A stretch of 49,707 nucleotides of DNA from an uncultured Oscillospiraceae bacterium (GCA_947626785.1 CANQTO010000018.1:1-49707), one strand, 5' to 3'; positions 21,920 through 30,557 are shown, numbered from the stretch's first letter. Notes: generated by a model not told the origin, from the letters alone. Numbers and translations: made by a program.

Positions 21920-23431
21920 TCAGTTCAGCTCGTAAAGGGCCGTGAATTTCTCCTCCAGGTAGTCCAGGAAGTAATTCACGTTCAGGCTCTCGCCGCTGAT
22001 GGCCCGGATCCACTGGTCCGGCGTGGAGAGGGAGGCGATGGAGAAGACCCGCTCCGTGAGCCAGTCCGTCACCCTGTACAGCTCTCCCGCCCGGACGGCG
22101 GCAAACACGTCGAAGTCCCGCTCCATGGCCCGCAGGATCTGGGCCCCATAGGCGCTGCCCAGGGCGTAGGAGGGGAAGTAGCCGTAGTCGCTGGTCCAGT
22201 GCACGTCCTGGAGGCAGCCCTCGGCGTCGTTGGGGACCTCCACCCCCAGGTACTCTTTATACTTAGCGTTCCAGAGGGCGGGGATCTGGTCCACCGTGAT
22301 CTCCCCGTTGACGAAGGCCTTCTCCAGCTCATAGCGGATCAGCACGTGCAGGCAGTAGCTCAGCTCGTCGGCCTCGGTGCGGATCAGGCCCGGGTGGACC
22401 CGGTTGACCGCCTCGTACAGCTCCCGCTCGCTCACGTCGTCAAAGACGCCGCCGCTGAGGCTGCGGATCTCCGGGTAGATGTAGTGGATAAAGGCCTCGC
22501 TGCGGCCGATGAGGTTCTCATAGAAGCGGGAGATGCTCTCGTGCATGGCGTTGGTGGGCCGGTCGCTGCAGTGGTTCTCAAAGAGCTCCCGGGGCTCGTT
22601 CTGCATAAAGACCGCGTGGCCGCCCTCATGGAGGCTGGAGAAGATGTTGGAGATGAAGTTCTCCTCGTAGTAGTGGGTGGTGACCCGCACGTCTCCGGGG
22701 CCGAAGTTGGTGGTGAAGGGGTGCTCAGTGGTCATCAGCACCAGGGAGCTCTTTTTCAGCCCCTCCCGCTCCAGCAGGGCCCGGGACATGGCCTCCTGCC
22801 GGTACACCGGCACGGGCCGGTCCAGGAAATCCGTGCGGATGGGCTTGCCCTCGGCCTGGATGCGCCGGATCAGGGGCACGATCCGCCCCTTCAGGGCCTC
22901 AAAAAAGGCGTCCAGCTTGGGGATGGTCAGGCCCTTCTCACTGTCGTCCAGGCAGGCGTCGTAGGCGCTGGGGTAGCGCTCGTCCCGCAGGGCGATCTCT
23001 TTGCGCCGAAAGTCGATCATCGTCTCCAGGGAGTCCCGGAACAGGGAGAAATCGCCGGCCTGTTTGGCCCGGAGCCAGTCGGCATAGGCCCGGTTGGCGG
23101 TCCGGTTGTACTCGTAGGAGAAGCGGGGCGTGACGTTTTTGGTCTTCCTGTAGTCGTCGTACAGGTGCTCCACGGCCTTCTTCTGGATTTCCGTCAGGCC
23201 CTCGCTGTCCCCGTGGAGCTGGCAGAGCAGCTCCGTGTAGCCCTTGGCGTGGGTCAGGCTGTGCAGGTGCTTGCTGAGCAGGGCCATGTCCTCCCCCGCC
23301 TGGTCCAGGCCGTCCTCCGGGGCGCAGCAGCTTTGGTCAAAGCTCACCTTGCCCAGGCAGCGGCTGTAGGCTTCGATCTCGTCTAATTTCTTATACAGCT
23401 TTTTCAGCTTTTCCTGATTGGTCACAGACAT
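21920..23431 (-). CDS. M32-family metallocarboxypeptidase (Taq carboxypeptidase type)
   Basis: A 503-residue zinc carboxypeptidase, cytoplasmic, removing C-terminal residues from peptides. The zinc motif HEGGH is in FSSLHEGGHAVFMQN (about 250-260), with the third ligand in MHESISRFYENLIGR. The family segments RTEADELSYCLHVLIRYELE and DVHWTSDYGYFPSYALG are present. Length equals the family norm. It lies downstream of tsf behind a terminator; no separate promoter is evident in the short gap, so some read-through from rpsB-tsf is possible. Confidence 0.95.
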   Translation of the reverse strand: MSVTNQEKLKKLYKKLDEIEAYSRCLGKVSFDQSCCAPEDGLDQAGEDMALLSKHLHSLTHAKGYTELLCQLHGDSEGLTEIQKKAVEHLYDDYRKTKNVTPRFSYEYNRTANRAYADWLRAKQAGDFSLFRDSLETMIDFRRKEIALRDERYPSAYDACLDDSEKGLTIPKLDAFFEALKGRIVPLIRRIQAEGKPIRTDFLDRPVPVYRQEAMSRALLEREGLKKSSLVLMTTEHPFTTNFGPGDVRVTTHYYEENFISNIFSSLHEGGHAVFMQNEPRELFENHCSDRPTNAMHESISRFYENLIGRSEAFIHYIYPEIRSLSGGVFDDVSERELYEAVNRVHPGLIRTEADELSYCLHVLIRYELEKAFVNGEITVDQIPALWNAKYKEYLGVEVPNDAEGCLQDVHWTSDYGYFPSYALGSAYGAQILRAMERDFDVFAAVRAGELYRVTDWLTERVFSIASLSTPDQWIRAISGESLNVNYFLDYLEEKFTALYELN

Positions 23432-23440
23432 TCTTTCCTT

Positions 23441-23475
23441 TCAAAAGAAAGGGGAGCTCGCGTATGAGCTCCCCC
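23441..23475 (-). terminator. Intrinsic terminator after tsf
   Basis: Reading the minus strand, a 9-bp stem GGGGAGCTC / GAGCTCCCC (23474-23466 and 23459-23451) is followed by TTTCTTTT (23450-23443). It closes the rpsB-tsf operon. Confidence 0.88.
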
Positions 23476-23503
23476 TTCGTTTCATTTTAGGGTCGGTTTT
23501 GTC

Positions 23504-24424
23504 TTACTTGCCCATGTTCATCTGGGCGGCCACCTCAGCGGCGAAGTCCTCCTGCTTCTTCTCGATGCCCTCGCCCTTCATGAAGCGGACGGCATTGACG
23601 AACTTGACGGACCCGCCCAGGGCCTTGGCGGCGGAGGCGATATACTTCTCCACGGTCATGGAGTTGTCCTTCACGAACTCCTGCTGGAGCAGGCAGTTCT
23701 CCTCGTAGAACTTGTTGAGCTTGCCGAGGACGATCTTCTCCTTGACCTGCTGGGGCTTGGAGGCCATCTTGGGGTCCTGATCCATCAGGGCCAGGGCGAC
23801 CTTCTTCTCCTCCTCCAGGACCTCGGGGGTCACGTCGGACTTGTCCCAGAAGCGGGGGTTCAGAGCGGCGATCTGCATGGCCACGTCCTTGCCGATCTCG
23901 GTGGCGTCGATGCCGCCCTCCACGGCCAGGTTCACCAGCACGCCGATCTTGCCGCCGGCGTGGACGTAGGCCACGCTGGTGTTCTTGTCGAAGCGGGCGA
24001 AGCGGCGGATCTGCAGGTTCTCGCCGATGGACATGACCTTCTCGGGCAGGGTCTCGGCGATGGTGTGCTCAGAGCCGGGGTACTTGCAGGCCTTCAGGGC
24101 CTCCACGTCGGCCGGGGCATTGGCGGCCACGGCGGCGGCGATATCCTTCACAAAGCTGACGAAGAGATCGGACTTGGCGGCAAAGTCGGTCTCGGAGTTG
24201 ACCTCGACCACCACGCCCACGCCGTCGATCACAGTGGCGTAAGCCATGCCCTCAGCGGCGATGCGGCCGGCCTTCTTGGCGGCCTTGGCCAGGCCCTTCT
24301 CACGGAGCCATTCCACGGCCTTGTCCATGTCGCCGTCGGTCTCGGTCAGGGCCTTCTTGCAGTCCATCATGCCCACGTTGGTCATCTCGCGGAGCGTCTT
24401 TACATCCTGAGCGGTAAAAGCCAT
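23504..24424 (-). CDS. tsf: Elongation factor Ts
   Basis: A 306-residue nucleotide-exchange factor for EF-Tu. The N-terminal UBA-like domain has LREMTNVGMMDCKKALTE, followed by AVEWLREKGLAKAAKKAGR, and the core signature EVNSETDFAAKSDLF lies about 75-90. The C-terminal dimerisation region and VEKYI segment are intact. It follows rpsB by 68 nt, the standard bacterial order. The intervening space contains an 11-bp hairpin (24454-24478) that could tune the S2 to EF-Ts ratio. Confidence 0.97.
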   Translation of the reverse strand: MAFTAQDVKTLREMTNVGMMDCKKALTETDGDMDKAVEWLREKGLAKAAKKAGRIAAEGMAYATVIDGVGVVVEVNSETDFAAKSDLFVSFVKDIAAAVAANAPADVEALKACKYPGSEHTIAETLPEKVMSIGENLQIRRFARFDKNTSVAYVHAGGKIGVLVNLAVEGGIDATEIGKDVAMQIAALNPRFWDKSDVTPEVLEEEKKVALALMDQDPKMASKPQQVKEKIVLGKLNKFYEENCLLQQEFVKDNSMTVEKYIASAAKALGGSVKFVNAVRFMKGEGIEKKQEDFAAEVAAQMNMGK

Positions 24425-24453
24425 AATAAATTTATCCTCCTGTTCAGTCTTGA

Positions 24454-24478
24454 CTGAAGGGCCCTTTGGGCCCTTCAG
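24454..24478. other. Intra-operon hairpin between rpsB and tsf
   Basis: A perfect 11-bp stem (CTGAAGGGCCC, arms 24454-24464 and 24468-24478) has loop TTT. No T-run follows in the minus direction, so it is not a standard terminator. It may act as an RNA-processing or attenuation element between rpsB and tsf. Confidence 0.6.
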
Positions 24479-24492
24479 CGTCTTGTCTCACT

Positions 24493-25230
24493 TTATTCCT
24501 GGGGCGCGGCCTCTTCGGCGGCTGGGGCTTCCTCGGCCTGGGCGTCGGCGCCCTGGCGGCCCTCCTGCACGGCGTTGGCCATGGTGGCGGAGATGAGCCG
24601 GATGGCGCGGATGGCGTCATCGTTGGCGGGGATCACATAGTCCACCTCGTCGGGGTCGCAGTTGGTGTCCACGATGGCGACGATGGGGATGTGCAGCTTG
24701 CGGGCCTCGGCGATGGCGTTGTGCTCCTTGCGGGGATCCACCACGAACAGGGCGCCGGGGAGCTTCTTCATGTCCTTCACGCCGCCCAGATACTTCTCCA
24801 GCTTGGCCATCTCGCCCAGGTGCTTCATGACTTCCTTCTTGGGCAGCATGTCGAAGGTGCCGTCCTCCTGCATCTTCTTCAGCTGGGCCAGACGGTCCAC
24901 GCGGGTGCGCATGGTCTTGAAGTTGGTGAGCATACCGCCCAGCCAGCGGGCGTTCACATAGAACATGCCCACGCGGGAGGCCTCCTCCCGGACAGCGTCG
25001 GTGGCCTGCTTCTTGGTACCGACAAACAGGATGCTCTGGCCGTTCTCAGCCAGCTGACGGACGAAGTCATAGGCCTCTTCCATCTTCTTCACGGTCTTCT
25101 GCAGGTCGATGATGTAGATCCCATTGCGCTCGCAATAGATGTACTCCTGCATCTTGGGGTTCCAGCGGCGGGTCTGGTGGCCGAAGTGTACGCCGGCCTC
25201 CAGAAGCTGTTTCATAGATACGACTGCCAT
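24493..25230 (-). CDS. rpsB: 30S ribosomal protein S2
   Basis: A 245-residue small-subunit protein. Diagnostic segments are [22 protein letters not shown] at the start, [25 protein letters not shown], and [19 protein letters not shown] through [32 protein letters not shown]. The last ~20 residues are an acidic Ala/Glu tail often seen in Firmicutes. The ATG at 25230 is chosen from homology and the GGAGG before it; the frame is open further upstream. It is first in the rpsB-tsf operon, with a ~100-nt leader from a strong promoter. The GC-rich leader may hold an autoregulatory fold, not recognised further. Confidence 0.97.
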   Translation of the reverse strand: MAVVSMKQLLEAGVHFGHQTRRWNPKMQEYIYCERNGIYIIDLQKTVKKMEEAYDFVRQLAENGQSILFVGTKKQATDAVREEASRVGMFYVNARWLGGMLTNFKTMRTRVDRLAQLKKMQEDGTFDMLPKKEVMKHLGEMAKLEKYLGGVKDMKKLPGALFVVDPRKEHNAIAEARKLHIPIVAIVDTNCDPDEVDYVIPANDDAIRAIRLISATMANAVQEGRQGADAQAEEAPAAEEAAPQE

Positions 25231-25339
25231 GTTTTTCCTCCAAATACTTTTGTTATTTTCCTCCGGGCGCCTCAGCCCCGCCCCCCAGCCCGAGGGCCAC
25301 ATGGGAAGGAGAGTCCGCGCCCGTGCGAAATGCCTTGAT

Positions 25340-25368
25340 ATTATATCGGAATCCTGCCCGTTTTGCAA
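25340..25368 (-). promoter_or_regulatory. Sigma-A promoter of rpsB-tsf
   Basis: On the minus strand TTGCAA (25368-25363), 17-nt spacer, perfect TATAAT (25345-25340). The leader to the rpsB ATG is about 100 nt. Confidence 0.88.
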
Positions 25369-25415
25369 GGGTTTTGAACCAATTTTTCAAAAAATTTTCC
25401 GCCGCCCGGCCCCAC

Positions 25416-25445
25416 TTGACAGCGGAGGCCGGGCCGCGGTACAAT
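25416..25445 (+). promoter_or_regulatory. Sigma-A promoter of the HAD phosphatase gene
   Basis: TTGACA (25416-25421), 18-nt spacer, TACAAT (25440-25445), about 27 nt from the expected transcription start to the GTG at 25479. Confidence 0.85.
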
Positions 25446-25478
25446 TTCGGGGAAAATTCCGCCGGGGAGGGGTGCGCG

Positions 25479-26087
25479 GTGATCCACAACATCGTATTCG
25501 ACATGGGCCAGGTGCTCATCCATTTTGACTGGGAGCGTTTCGTCGGCCGCCTGGGGCTCCCGCCGGAGGACCGGCGGCTGCTGACCAACGAGCTGTTCCA
25601 GAGCCTGGAGTGGCCCCAGCTGGACCGGGGCGTGATCACGTACCGGCAGGCCCATGAGGCCGTCTGCAAAAGGCTGCCGGCCCGGCTGCACGGGGCCGCC
25701 TGGGAGCTGCTGACCGGCTGGTATGAGCCCATCCTGCCTATGGAGGGGATGGCGGAGCTGGTGGGGCAGCTGAAGGCGGCCGGCTACGGGATCTATCTGC
25801 TCTCCAACACCACCTGCCGCTTTCCGGAGTACTGGCCCCAGGTCCCCGGCCACGAGCATTTTGACGGGCTGCTGCTCTCCTTTGAATACGGCCTATTGAA
25901 GCCGGAGCGGGCCATCTATCTCAGCCTCTTCGACCGCTTCCGGCTCCGGCCGGAGGAGTGCTTCTTTGTGGACGACCAGCCCTCCAACATCGAGGAGGCC
26001 TTCCGCTGCGGGATGCCCGGGGCCGTGTTCCACGGGGACGCGGAGGACCTGCGGGTCAACCTGCGCCGGGCGGGAGTACGGATCTAA
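25479..26087 (+). CDS. HAD-superfamily hydrolase (YihX-like phosphatase)
   Basis: A 202-residue haloacid-dehalogenase-fold phosphatase of subclass IA. Motif I is FDMGQVLIHFD with nucleophile D8; the usual second aspartate (DxD) is Gly, as in the YihX / alpha-glucose-1-phosphatase group that reads DLGNV. Motif II is LLSNTT, motif III the lysine in GLLKPERAIYL, and motif IV FFVDDQPSNIEEA. The start is a GTG with GGGGAGGGG eight nt upstream. It overlaps the convergent birA end by 4 nt. A sugar phosphate is a likely but unproven substrate. Confidence 0.9.
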   Translation: MIHNIVFDMGQVLIHFDWERFVGRLGLPPEDRRLLTNELFQSLEWPQLDRGVITYRQAHEAVCKRLPARLHGAAWELLTGWYEPILPMEGMAELVGQLKAAGYGIYLLSNTTCRFPEYWPQVPGHEHFDGLLLSFEYGLLKPERAIYLSLFDRFRLRPEECFFVDDQPSNIEEAFRCGMPGAVFHGDAEDLRVNLRRAGVRI

Positions 26088-27076
26088 GCATCCCGCGGGT
26101 CGCATTTGAATGTCCTCACACTTACTTCTCCCGAGTTCAGCCGCACGACGCGGCCATCCTCCAGCCGCGCCAGCAGGGCGAAGTCCCGGTCGATATCCAG
26201 AGCCAGGGCGGGGACAGGCTCCTTACCGGGGGAGAGGATGGAGATGGGCTTGCCCAGGACCAGGGACCGCTCCCGGTAGGCCGCGTAGTAGTCCTTCTCC
26301 AGCAGATGTTTGTAATAGAACGTGAGCCGGTCCAGCACCGCCGCCGTCAGGCGGCAGCGGAGCTCCGGCAGGCCCTTCTCGCCCAGGACGGCGCCCGCCA
26401 CCCCCCGCAGCTCCGGGGGAAAATCCCCCTCCGGTATCCGGGTGTTGATGCCGATGCCCACGATCACGTGGCTCATCCGCCCGCTCTCGCAGGCAAAGGC
26501 CCCTTCCGTGAGGATGCCGCAGACCTTCTTCCCGCCCACCAGCACGTCGTTGACCCACTTGATCTGGGCGGGGACGCCGGCGGTCTCCTCGATGGCCTCC
26601 GCCACGGCCACCGCCGCGCAGGCGGTGATGTTCACGGCGCCGGCCGCGTCCATCTGGGGCCGGAACAGGACGCTCATATAGATCCCGGTCCCCGGCGGGG
26701 AATAGAAGCTCCGCCCCATGCGGCCCCGGCCCTGGCTCTGCTCCCCGGCCACCAGCACCAGCCCCTCCGGCTCGCCGGCCGCCGCCCGGGCGGCCAGGAG
26801 CGTGTTGGTGGAGCTGACGGAGGGGTAGACCTCCAGCCGCAGGGCCTTGTTTTTCAGATACTTCCGGATGCCCTTTTCGCTGAGCACGTCGTTCTCCGGG
26901 CAGAGGCGGTAGCCCTGTCCGGCCGCCGAGTCGATCCGGTAGCCCTCTCCGCGCAGCCGCTCCACGGCCTTCCAGACCGCCGTGCGGCTCAGGGACAGGA
27001 CCTCCGCCAGCTCCGCGCCGGAGACCCAGTCTCCCGCCCGCCGCCACAGGATGTCCAGGACCTCGTCTTTTGTCAT
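26084..27076 (-). CDS. birA: Bifunctional biotin--protein ligase / biotin operon repressor
   Basis: A 330-residue protein. An N-terminal winged helix (about 1-62, SGAELAEVLSLSRTAVWKAV) is followed by the ligase domain with the biotinyl-AMP loop GRGRMGRSFYSPPGTGIY (about 118-135), KWVNDVLVGGKKVCGILTE, and a C-terminal SH3-like segment. It attaches biotin to carboxylases and can repress biotin genes; none lie here. The ATG at 27076 has GGAG at good spacing; the frame opens far upstream. Its stop and the HAD stop overlap in CTAA. Confidence 0.95.
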   Translation of the reverse strand: MTKDEVLDILWRRAGDWVSGAELAEVLSLSRTAVWKAVERLRGEGYRIDSAAGQGYRLCPENDVLSEKGIRKYLKNKALRLEVYPSVSSTNTLLAARAAAGEPEGLVLVAGEQSQGRGRMGRSFYSPPGTGIYMSVLFRPQMDAAGAVNITACAAVAVAEAIEETAGVPAQIKWVNDVLVGGKKVCGILTEGAFACESGRMSHVIVGIGINTRIPEGDFPPELRGVAGAVLGEKGLPELRCRLTAAVLDRLTFYYKHLLEKDYYAAYRERSLVLGKPISILSPGKEPVPALALDIDRDFALLARLEDGRVVRLNSGEVSVRTFKCDPRDA

Positions 27077-27112
27077 GGGAAGTCTCCTTTGCCGTTCAGA
27101 AATAGCGCTTTT

Positions 27113-27141
27113 ATCATAGTCCGCCCCGCGTCTTCTGTCAA
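27113..27141 (-). promoter_or_regulatory. Sigma-A promoter of birA
   Basis: On the minus strand TTGACA (27141-27136), 17-nt spacer, TATGAT (27118-27113), 30 nt before the ATG. I did not see a clear BirA half-site pair over it. Confidence 0.85.
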
Positions 27142-27229
27142 CCTCTATTGTGATATGCGGTTGACAGCAAAAGCAGGTTTGTCCGCACTCCGCAGCACCG
27201 CCGCGGGGCCGTTTTTTGCCTTTTTGTGC

Positions 27230-27258
27230 TTGACAAGCGGCGGCAGAGAGGATATGCT
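27230..27258 (+). promoter_or_regulatory. Sigma-A promoter of the mgtE transcript
   Basis: TTGACA (27230-27235), 17-nt spacer, TATGCT (27253-27258). Transcription should begin near 27265, giving a leader of about 184 nt before mgtE. Confidence 0.85.
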
Positions 27259-27264
27259 GAGTTT

Positions 27265-27448
27265 GGCCTAAAGCCAAAATTATGAAATAGGAGGAGACGT
27301 CATGGACAGTGGAAGTAGCGGCGGCACATCAGCGGGCCGAAGTTTCTCCGCGGAGCGCCTGTGGTCTCCGCCTGCCTTAATTCGCTGAGCTTCGGTCTGC
27401 GTGTCGGCTTCCAAATCTGGACGCGTTCCAAAAGAGGAGGAATATCCG
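27265..27448 (+). promoter_or_regulatory. Structured mgtE leader RNA with embedded small ORF
   Basis: The 372-bp space between birA and mgtE holds both promoters and this leader. It begins with a 6-bp hairpin (TTTGGC CTAAA GCCAAA, about 27262-27278). It then carries AGGAGG and a 28-codon ORF (27302-27388). An 11-bp stem with two G-U pairs joins 27332-27342 to 27390-27400, and encloses a smaller GCGGAG/CTCCGC hairpin (27350-27355 / 27366-27371). The mgtE Shine-Dalgarno (AGAGGAGG) is at 27433-27440. The M-box core GGUGAGGCUCCU is absent. The arrangement suits leader-translation control of a magnesium transporter. Confidence 0.6.
27302..27388 (+). CDS. Candidate 28-residue leader peptide upstream of mgtE
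   Basis: The peptide starts MDSGSSGGTSAG and ends LWSPPALIR. The ATG has a near-perfect AGGAGG eight nt upstream, better than most real genes here. Its stop codon (27386-27388) lies just before the 3' arm of the 11-bp leader stem, so a translating or stalled ribosome would open or block that stem. The Pro-Pro pair six codons before the end resembles the proline-rich leader peptides known to sense low magnesium in other bacteria (MgtL), but no sequence similarity is claimed. Confidence 0.5.
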   Translation: MDSGSSGGTSAGRSFSAERLWSPPALIR

Positions 27449-28822
27449 ATGGCAGAATACAATGCGCTCTTGAAAAAGACCCTGAAGACCCTTCTCGATG
27501 AGAAGAAGTACCCGACCCTGAAAGACATCCTGGTGACCATGAACCCGGCGGATATCGCCGCCGTGTTCGAGGACCTGGAGGAGGAACGCATCCCGCTGCT
27601 GTTCCGGCTTCTGCCCAAGGAGCTGGCGGCGGAGTGCTTTGTGGAGATGGAGCCGGACCGGCAGGAGCTGCTGATCCGGGGCTTTTCCGACCTGGAGCTC
27701 CGGGACCTGCTCGGCGAGCTGTATGTGGACGACGCCGCCGACCTGGTGGAGGAGATGCCCGCCAACGTGGTCAAGCGTATCCTCGCCCAGGCCGACCCCC
27801 AGACCCGCCGGGAGATCAACCAGATTCTGCGCTACCCGGAAAACTCCGCAGGCTCCATCATGACCACCGAGTATGTCTCCCTGCGGCCGTCCATGACCGT
27901 GGCGGAGGCCATCTCCCGCATCCGAAAGACCGGGGTGGACAAGGAGACCATCTACACCTGCTACATCACGGAGGACCGGCGGCTGCTGGGCTTCGTGACG
28001 GTCAAGGACTTGCTGCTGACGGAGGACGACGACACCCCCGTCTCCGCCGTGATGGATGAGAACGTGATCTCCGTGAGCACCATGGCCGACCAGGAGGAGG
28101 TCGCCCAGATGCTCTCCCGGTACAATTTCCTGGCCCTGCCCGTGGTGGACACCGACGGGCGGATGGTGGGCATCGTGACCTTTGACGACGCCATGGACGT
28201 GCTGGAGGAAGAGACCACCGAGGATATGGAGATCATGGCGGCCATCACTCCTTCGGAAAAGCCCTATCTGCGCTCCAACGCCTGGGAGCTTTTCAAGCAC
28301 CGTATCCCCTGGCTGATGCTGCTGATGGTCTCGGCCACCTTTACGGGCATGATCATCACCGGCTTTGAGAGCGCCCTGGCGGCCCAGGTGGTGCTGACGG
28401 CCTTCATCCCCATGTTGATGGACACCGGCGGCAATTCCGGCTCCCAGTCCTCGGTGACAGTGATCCGCGCCCTGTCCCTGGGGGAGCTGGCCTTTACGGA
28501 CCTGCCCGCCGTGATCTGGAAGGAGATCCAGACGGCGGTGCTGTGCGGCAGCGCGCTGGCGATGCTGTGCTTTGTGAAGATCATGCTGGTGGACAAGCTG
28601 CTGCTGGGCAGCACCGATATCACGGTCCTCACGGCGGCGGTGGTGTGCTTCACCATGGCGGTGACGGTGCTGGTGGCCAAGGTGATCGGCTGCACGCTGC
28701 CCATGTGTGCCAAAAAGCTGGGCTTTGACCCGGCGGTCATGGCCAGCCCCTTCATCACCACCATCGTGGACGCCCTGTCCCTGCTGGTCTATTTCGGCGT
28801 GGCGCAGGTACTGCTCTTTTGA
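27449..28822 (+). CDS. mgtE: Magnesium transporter MgtE
   Basis: A 457-residue homodimeric Mg2+ channel-transporter. The N-terminal MgtE-N helical domain (about 1-125; LPKELAAECFVEMEPDRQELLIRGF) is followed by two CBS domains (about 128-250; GSIMTTEYVSL and DEDTPVSAVMDENVISV-type segments), a connecting helix, and five membrane helices (about 280-457). Pore-lining signatures seen are ALAAQVVLTAFIPMLMDTGG with NSGSQSS. The ATG at 27449 was chosen because AGAGGAGG precedes it. The long structured leader suggests regulation by cytoplasmic Mg2+ or translation. A terminator follows. Confidence 0.96.
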   Translation: MAEYNALLKKTLKTLLDEKKYPTLKDILVTMNPADIAAVFEDLEEERIPLLFRLLPKELAAECFVEMEPDRQELLIRGFSDLELRDLLGELYVDDAADLVEEMPANVVKRILAQADPQTRREINQILRYPENSAGSIMTTEYVSLRPSMTVAEAISRIRKTGVDKETIYTCYITEDRRLLGFVTVKDLLLTEDDDTPVSAVMDENVISVSTMADQEEVAQMLSRYNFLALPVVDTDGRMVGIVTFDDAMDVLEEETTEDMEIMAAITPSEKPYLRSNAWELFKHRIPWLMLLMVSATFTGMIITGFESALAAQVVLTAFIPMLMDTGGNSGSQSSVTVIRALSLGELAFTDLPAVIWKEIQTAVLCGSALAMLCFVKIMLVDKLLLGSTDITVLTAAVVCFTMAVTVLVAKVIGCTLPMCAKKLGFDPAVMASPFITTIVDALSLLVYFGVAQVLLF

Positions 28823-28835
28823 CAATTCTATACAG

Positions 28836-28880
28836 ATGTTTGGGGCAGCTCGGTTCCATGGCCGGGCTGCCCCAAACATT
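28836..28880. terminator. Convergent intrinsic terminator
   Basis: A perfect 14-bp stem (28836-28849 / 28866-28879, ATGTTTGGGGCAGC) followed by TTATTCT ends mgtE and, on the other strand, the pyrophosphatase gene. Confidence 0.88.
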
Positions 28881-28895
28881 TATTCTAAACGGTTT

Positions 28896-30509
28896 TTATC
28901 CCCACAGCGCCGTCAGCATGGGGATGATCTGCTTTTTGCGGGACATGGCGCCCCGGAGGAAGAAGGCGTTCTCCTTGGGGGTGACAGAAAAGGCCTGCTG
29001 GATCACATCGTCGCTGCCCAGGTAGAAGATGTGGGAGCCCTCCAGCAGCACGTCGGTGAGCATCAGGAGGATGATGTCCAGCTCCTGGTCCTTTTTGAGC
29101 TTGGCCATGGTCTCCAGAAACTCCGCCTTCCGGTCCAGCAGATGGCCGGAGTCCACGCAGGTGATCTGACTGACGCCGATGTTCTGCTCGGCGATGTGGA
29201 AGAGCTTGTAGTCCGTGCGGATGAGCTCCTCCGCGCTCTTCTCATCCGCCCCGGTGGCGGAGAAGAGCTCCTGCCCCAGCTCGTCCAGGGAGATGTGGGC
29301 GATGCGGGCCAGGCGCTCGGCCATGGCCTTGTCCCGCTTGGTGCAGGTGGGGGACTTGAACATCACCGTGTCGGACAGGATGGCCGCGGCCATGAGCCCG
29401 GCCATCTGGGGGGAGGGCACCACGCCGTTTTCCTGGTACATGGAGGTGATGATGGTGTTGGTGCTGCCCACAGGCTCATTGCGCACCCGGATGGGCTGCT
29501 TGGTCTGGATGTCCGCCAGGCGGTGGTGGTCGATGATCTCTAAGATCTCCACCTGGTCCAGGCCGGAGACCGACTGGGCCGCCTCGTTGTGGTCCACCAG
29601 CACCACCTGCTTGCGCCGGGGGCGCAGCAGATGGTAGCGGGAGAGGGTGCCCACCACCTGCTCGTGCTCATCCAGCACGGGATAGCAGCGGTAGCGGCTC
29701 TTGAGCATCTGCTCGCGCACGTCGTCCAGATAATCGCTCAGATGGAAGCAGACGATGTGCTCCCTGTGGCAGACCCGCATGGCCGGGATGGCCTGGTAGA
29801 CCAGCCGGGCGGCCCGGCGGGCATCCATCGGGGTGGAGATCAGGCAGCTGGGAGAATCGCTCTCGCTCCAGCGCCGGGGCACCTCCGCCTGGCAGAGGAT
29901 GATGCAGTTGACCCCCGCCTCCAGGGCCCGGTCCACGATCTCCGGCTGATTGCCGCAGATCAGGATGGTGTCCTGGCTGTACAGGCTGTAGTCCTCGTAG
30001 GCCTGGGGCAGAGCCACCCGCACGTCCCCGGACACGGTGTTGACCAGGTTGCCGAACTCGTTGACGAACTGGCCCTCCAGCACACTCAGCAGATTGAACA
30101 CCGGCAGCTCCTCGATATGGCTCTCGTAGATGCTGCGCATGTCGTAGGAGGCGATGTCCCCGGCGGAGAGCATCCCGTAGAGGGTCCCGTCGTCGTTGAG
30201 GATGGGGAGCGTGGCGATCTCCCCCTCCCGCATGGTGCGCCAGGCCAGATCCATAGTGACGGAGCGGTCCAGCTCCGGCGGGTGGTCAAAGTCCAGGTCC
30301 GCGATCTGGGTGCGCATATTTTTGATATATTCCGGCGCCTCAAAGCCGAATCGCTCCAGCATATGCCGGGTCTCGTCGTTGATAGCACCGATGCGGACGG
30401 GCTTGTACTCCCGGTCCCCCAGGGCGTTGCGGAGGTTGGCATAGGCGATGGCGGCCACGACGGAGTCGGTATCCGGATTGCGGTGCCCGGTGACATAGAT
30501 CGCGCTCAT
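28896..30509 (-). CDS. ppaC: Manganese-dependent inorganic pyrophosphatase with CBS and DRTGG domains
   Basis: A 537-residue family II pyrophosphatase hydrolysing PPi in the cytoplasm. The DHH domain starts at residue 1 with YVTGHRNPDTDSVVAAIAYA (metal ligands). A regulatory insert of about 240 residues follows: CBS1 (VTMDLAWRTMREGEIATLPIL...MLSAGDIA), a DRTGG domain (about 170-290), and CBS2 (RCYPVLDEHEQVVGTLSRYHLL). The catalytic domain resumes with VVLVDHNEAAQ, EIIDHHRLAD, and the DHHA2 domain to the end. CBS-type enzymes are inhibited or activated by AMP/ADP and ATP, and those with DRTGG also by diadenosine polyphosphates. Single gene with a strong promoter. Confidence 0.95.
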   Translation of the reverse strand: MSAIYVTGHRNPDTDSVVAAIAYANLRNALGDREYKPVRIGAINDETRHMLERFGFEAPEYIKNMRTQIADLDFDHPPELDRSVTMDLAWRTMREGEIATLPILNDDGTLYGMLSAGDIASYDMRSIYESHIEELPVFNLLSVLEGQFVNEFGNLVNTVSGDVRVALPQAYEDYSLYSQDTILICGNQPEIVDRALEAGVNCIILCQAEVPRRWSESDSPSCLISTPMDARRAARLVYQAIPAMRVCHREHIVCFHLSDYLDDVREQMLKSRYRCYPVLDEHEQVVGTLSRYHLLRPRRKQVVLVDHNEAAQSVSGLDQVEILEIIDHHRLADIQTKQPIRVRNEPVGSTNTIITSMYQENGVVPSPQMAGLMAAAILSDTVMFKSPTCTKRDKAMAERLARIAHISLDELGQELFSATGADEKSAEELIRTDYKLFHIAEQNIGVSQITCVDSGHLLDRKAEFLETMAKLKKDQELDIILLMLTDVLLEGSHIFYLGSDDVIQQAFSVTPKENAFFLRGAMSRKKQIIPMLTALWG

Positions 30510-30557
30510 AGTGTCTCCATTCTGCCGAAAACGGCTGGAACTTCTTTAGATAGTTCC

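Noticed and set aside
24454-24478. Intrinsic terminator between rpsB and tsf
   Set aside because: The stem is good, but no T-run follows on the minus strand and tsf lacks another promoter.
27265-27448. M-box or yybP-ykoY riboswitch in the mgtE leader
   Set aside because: The M-box core (GGUGAGGCUCCU and later conserved loops) is missing. GGAAGTAGC resembles one yybP-ykoY segment, but the paired GAGACC element is absent.
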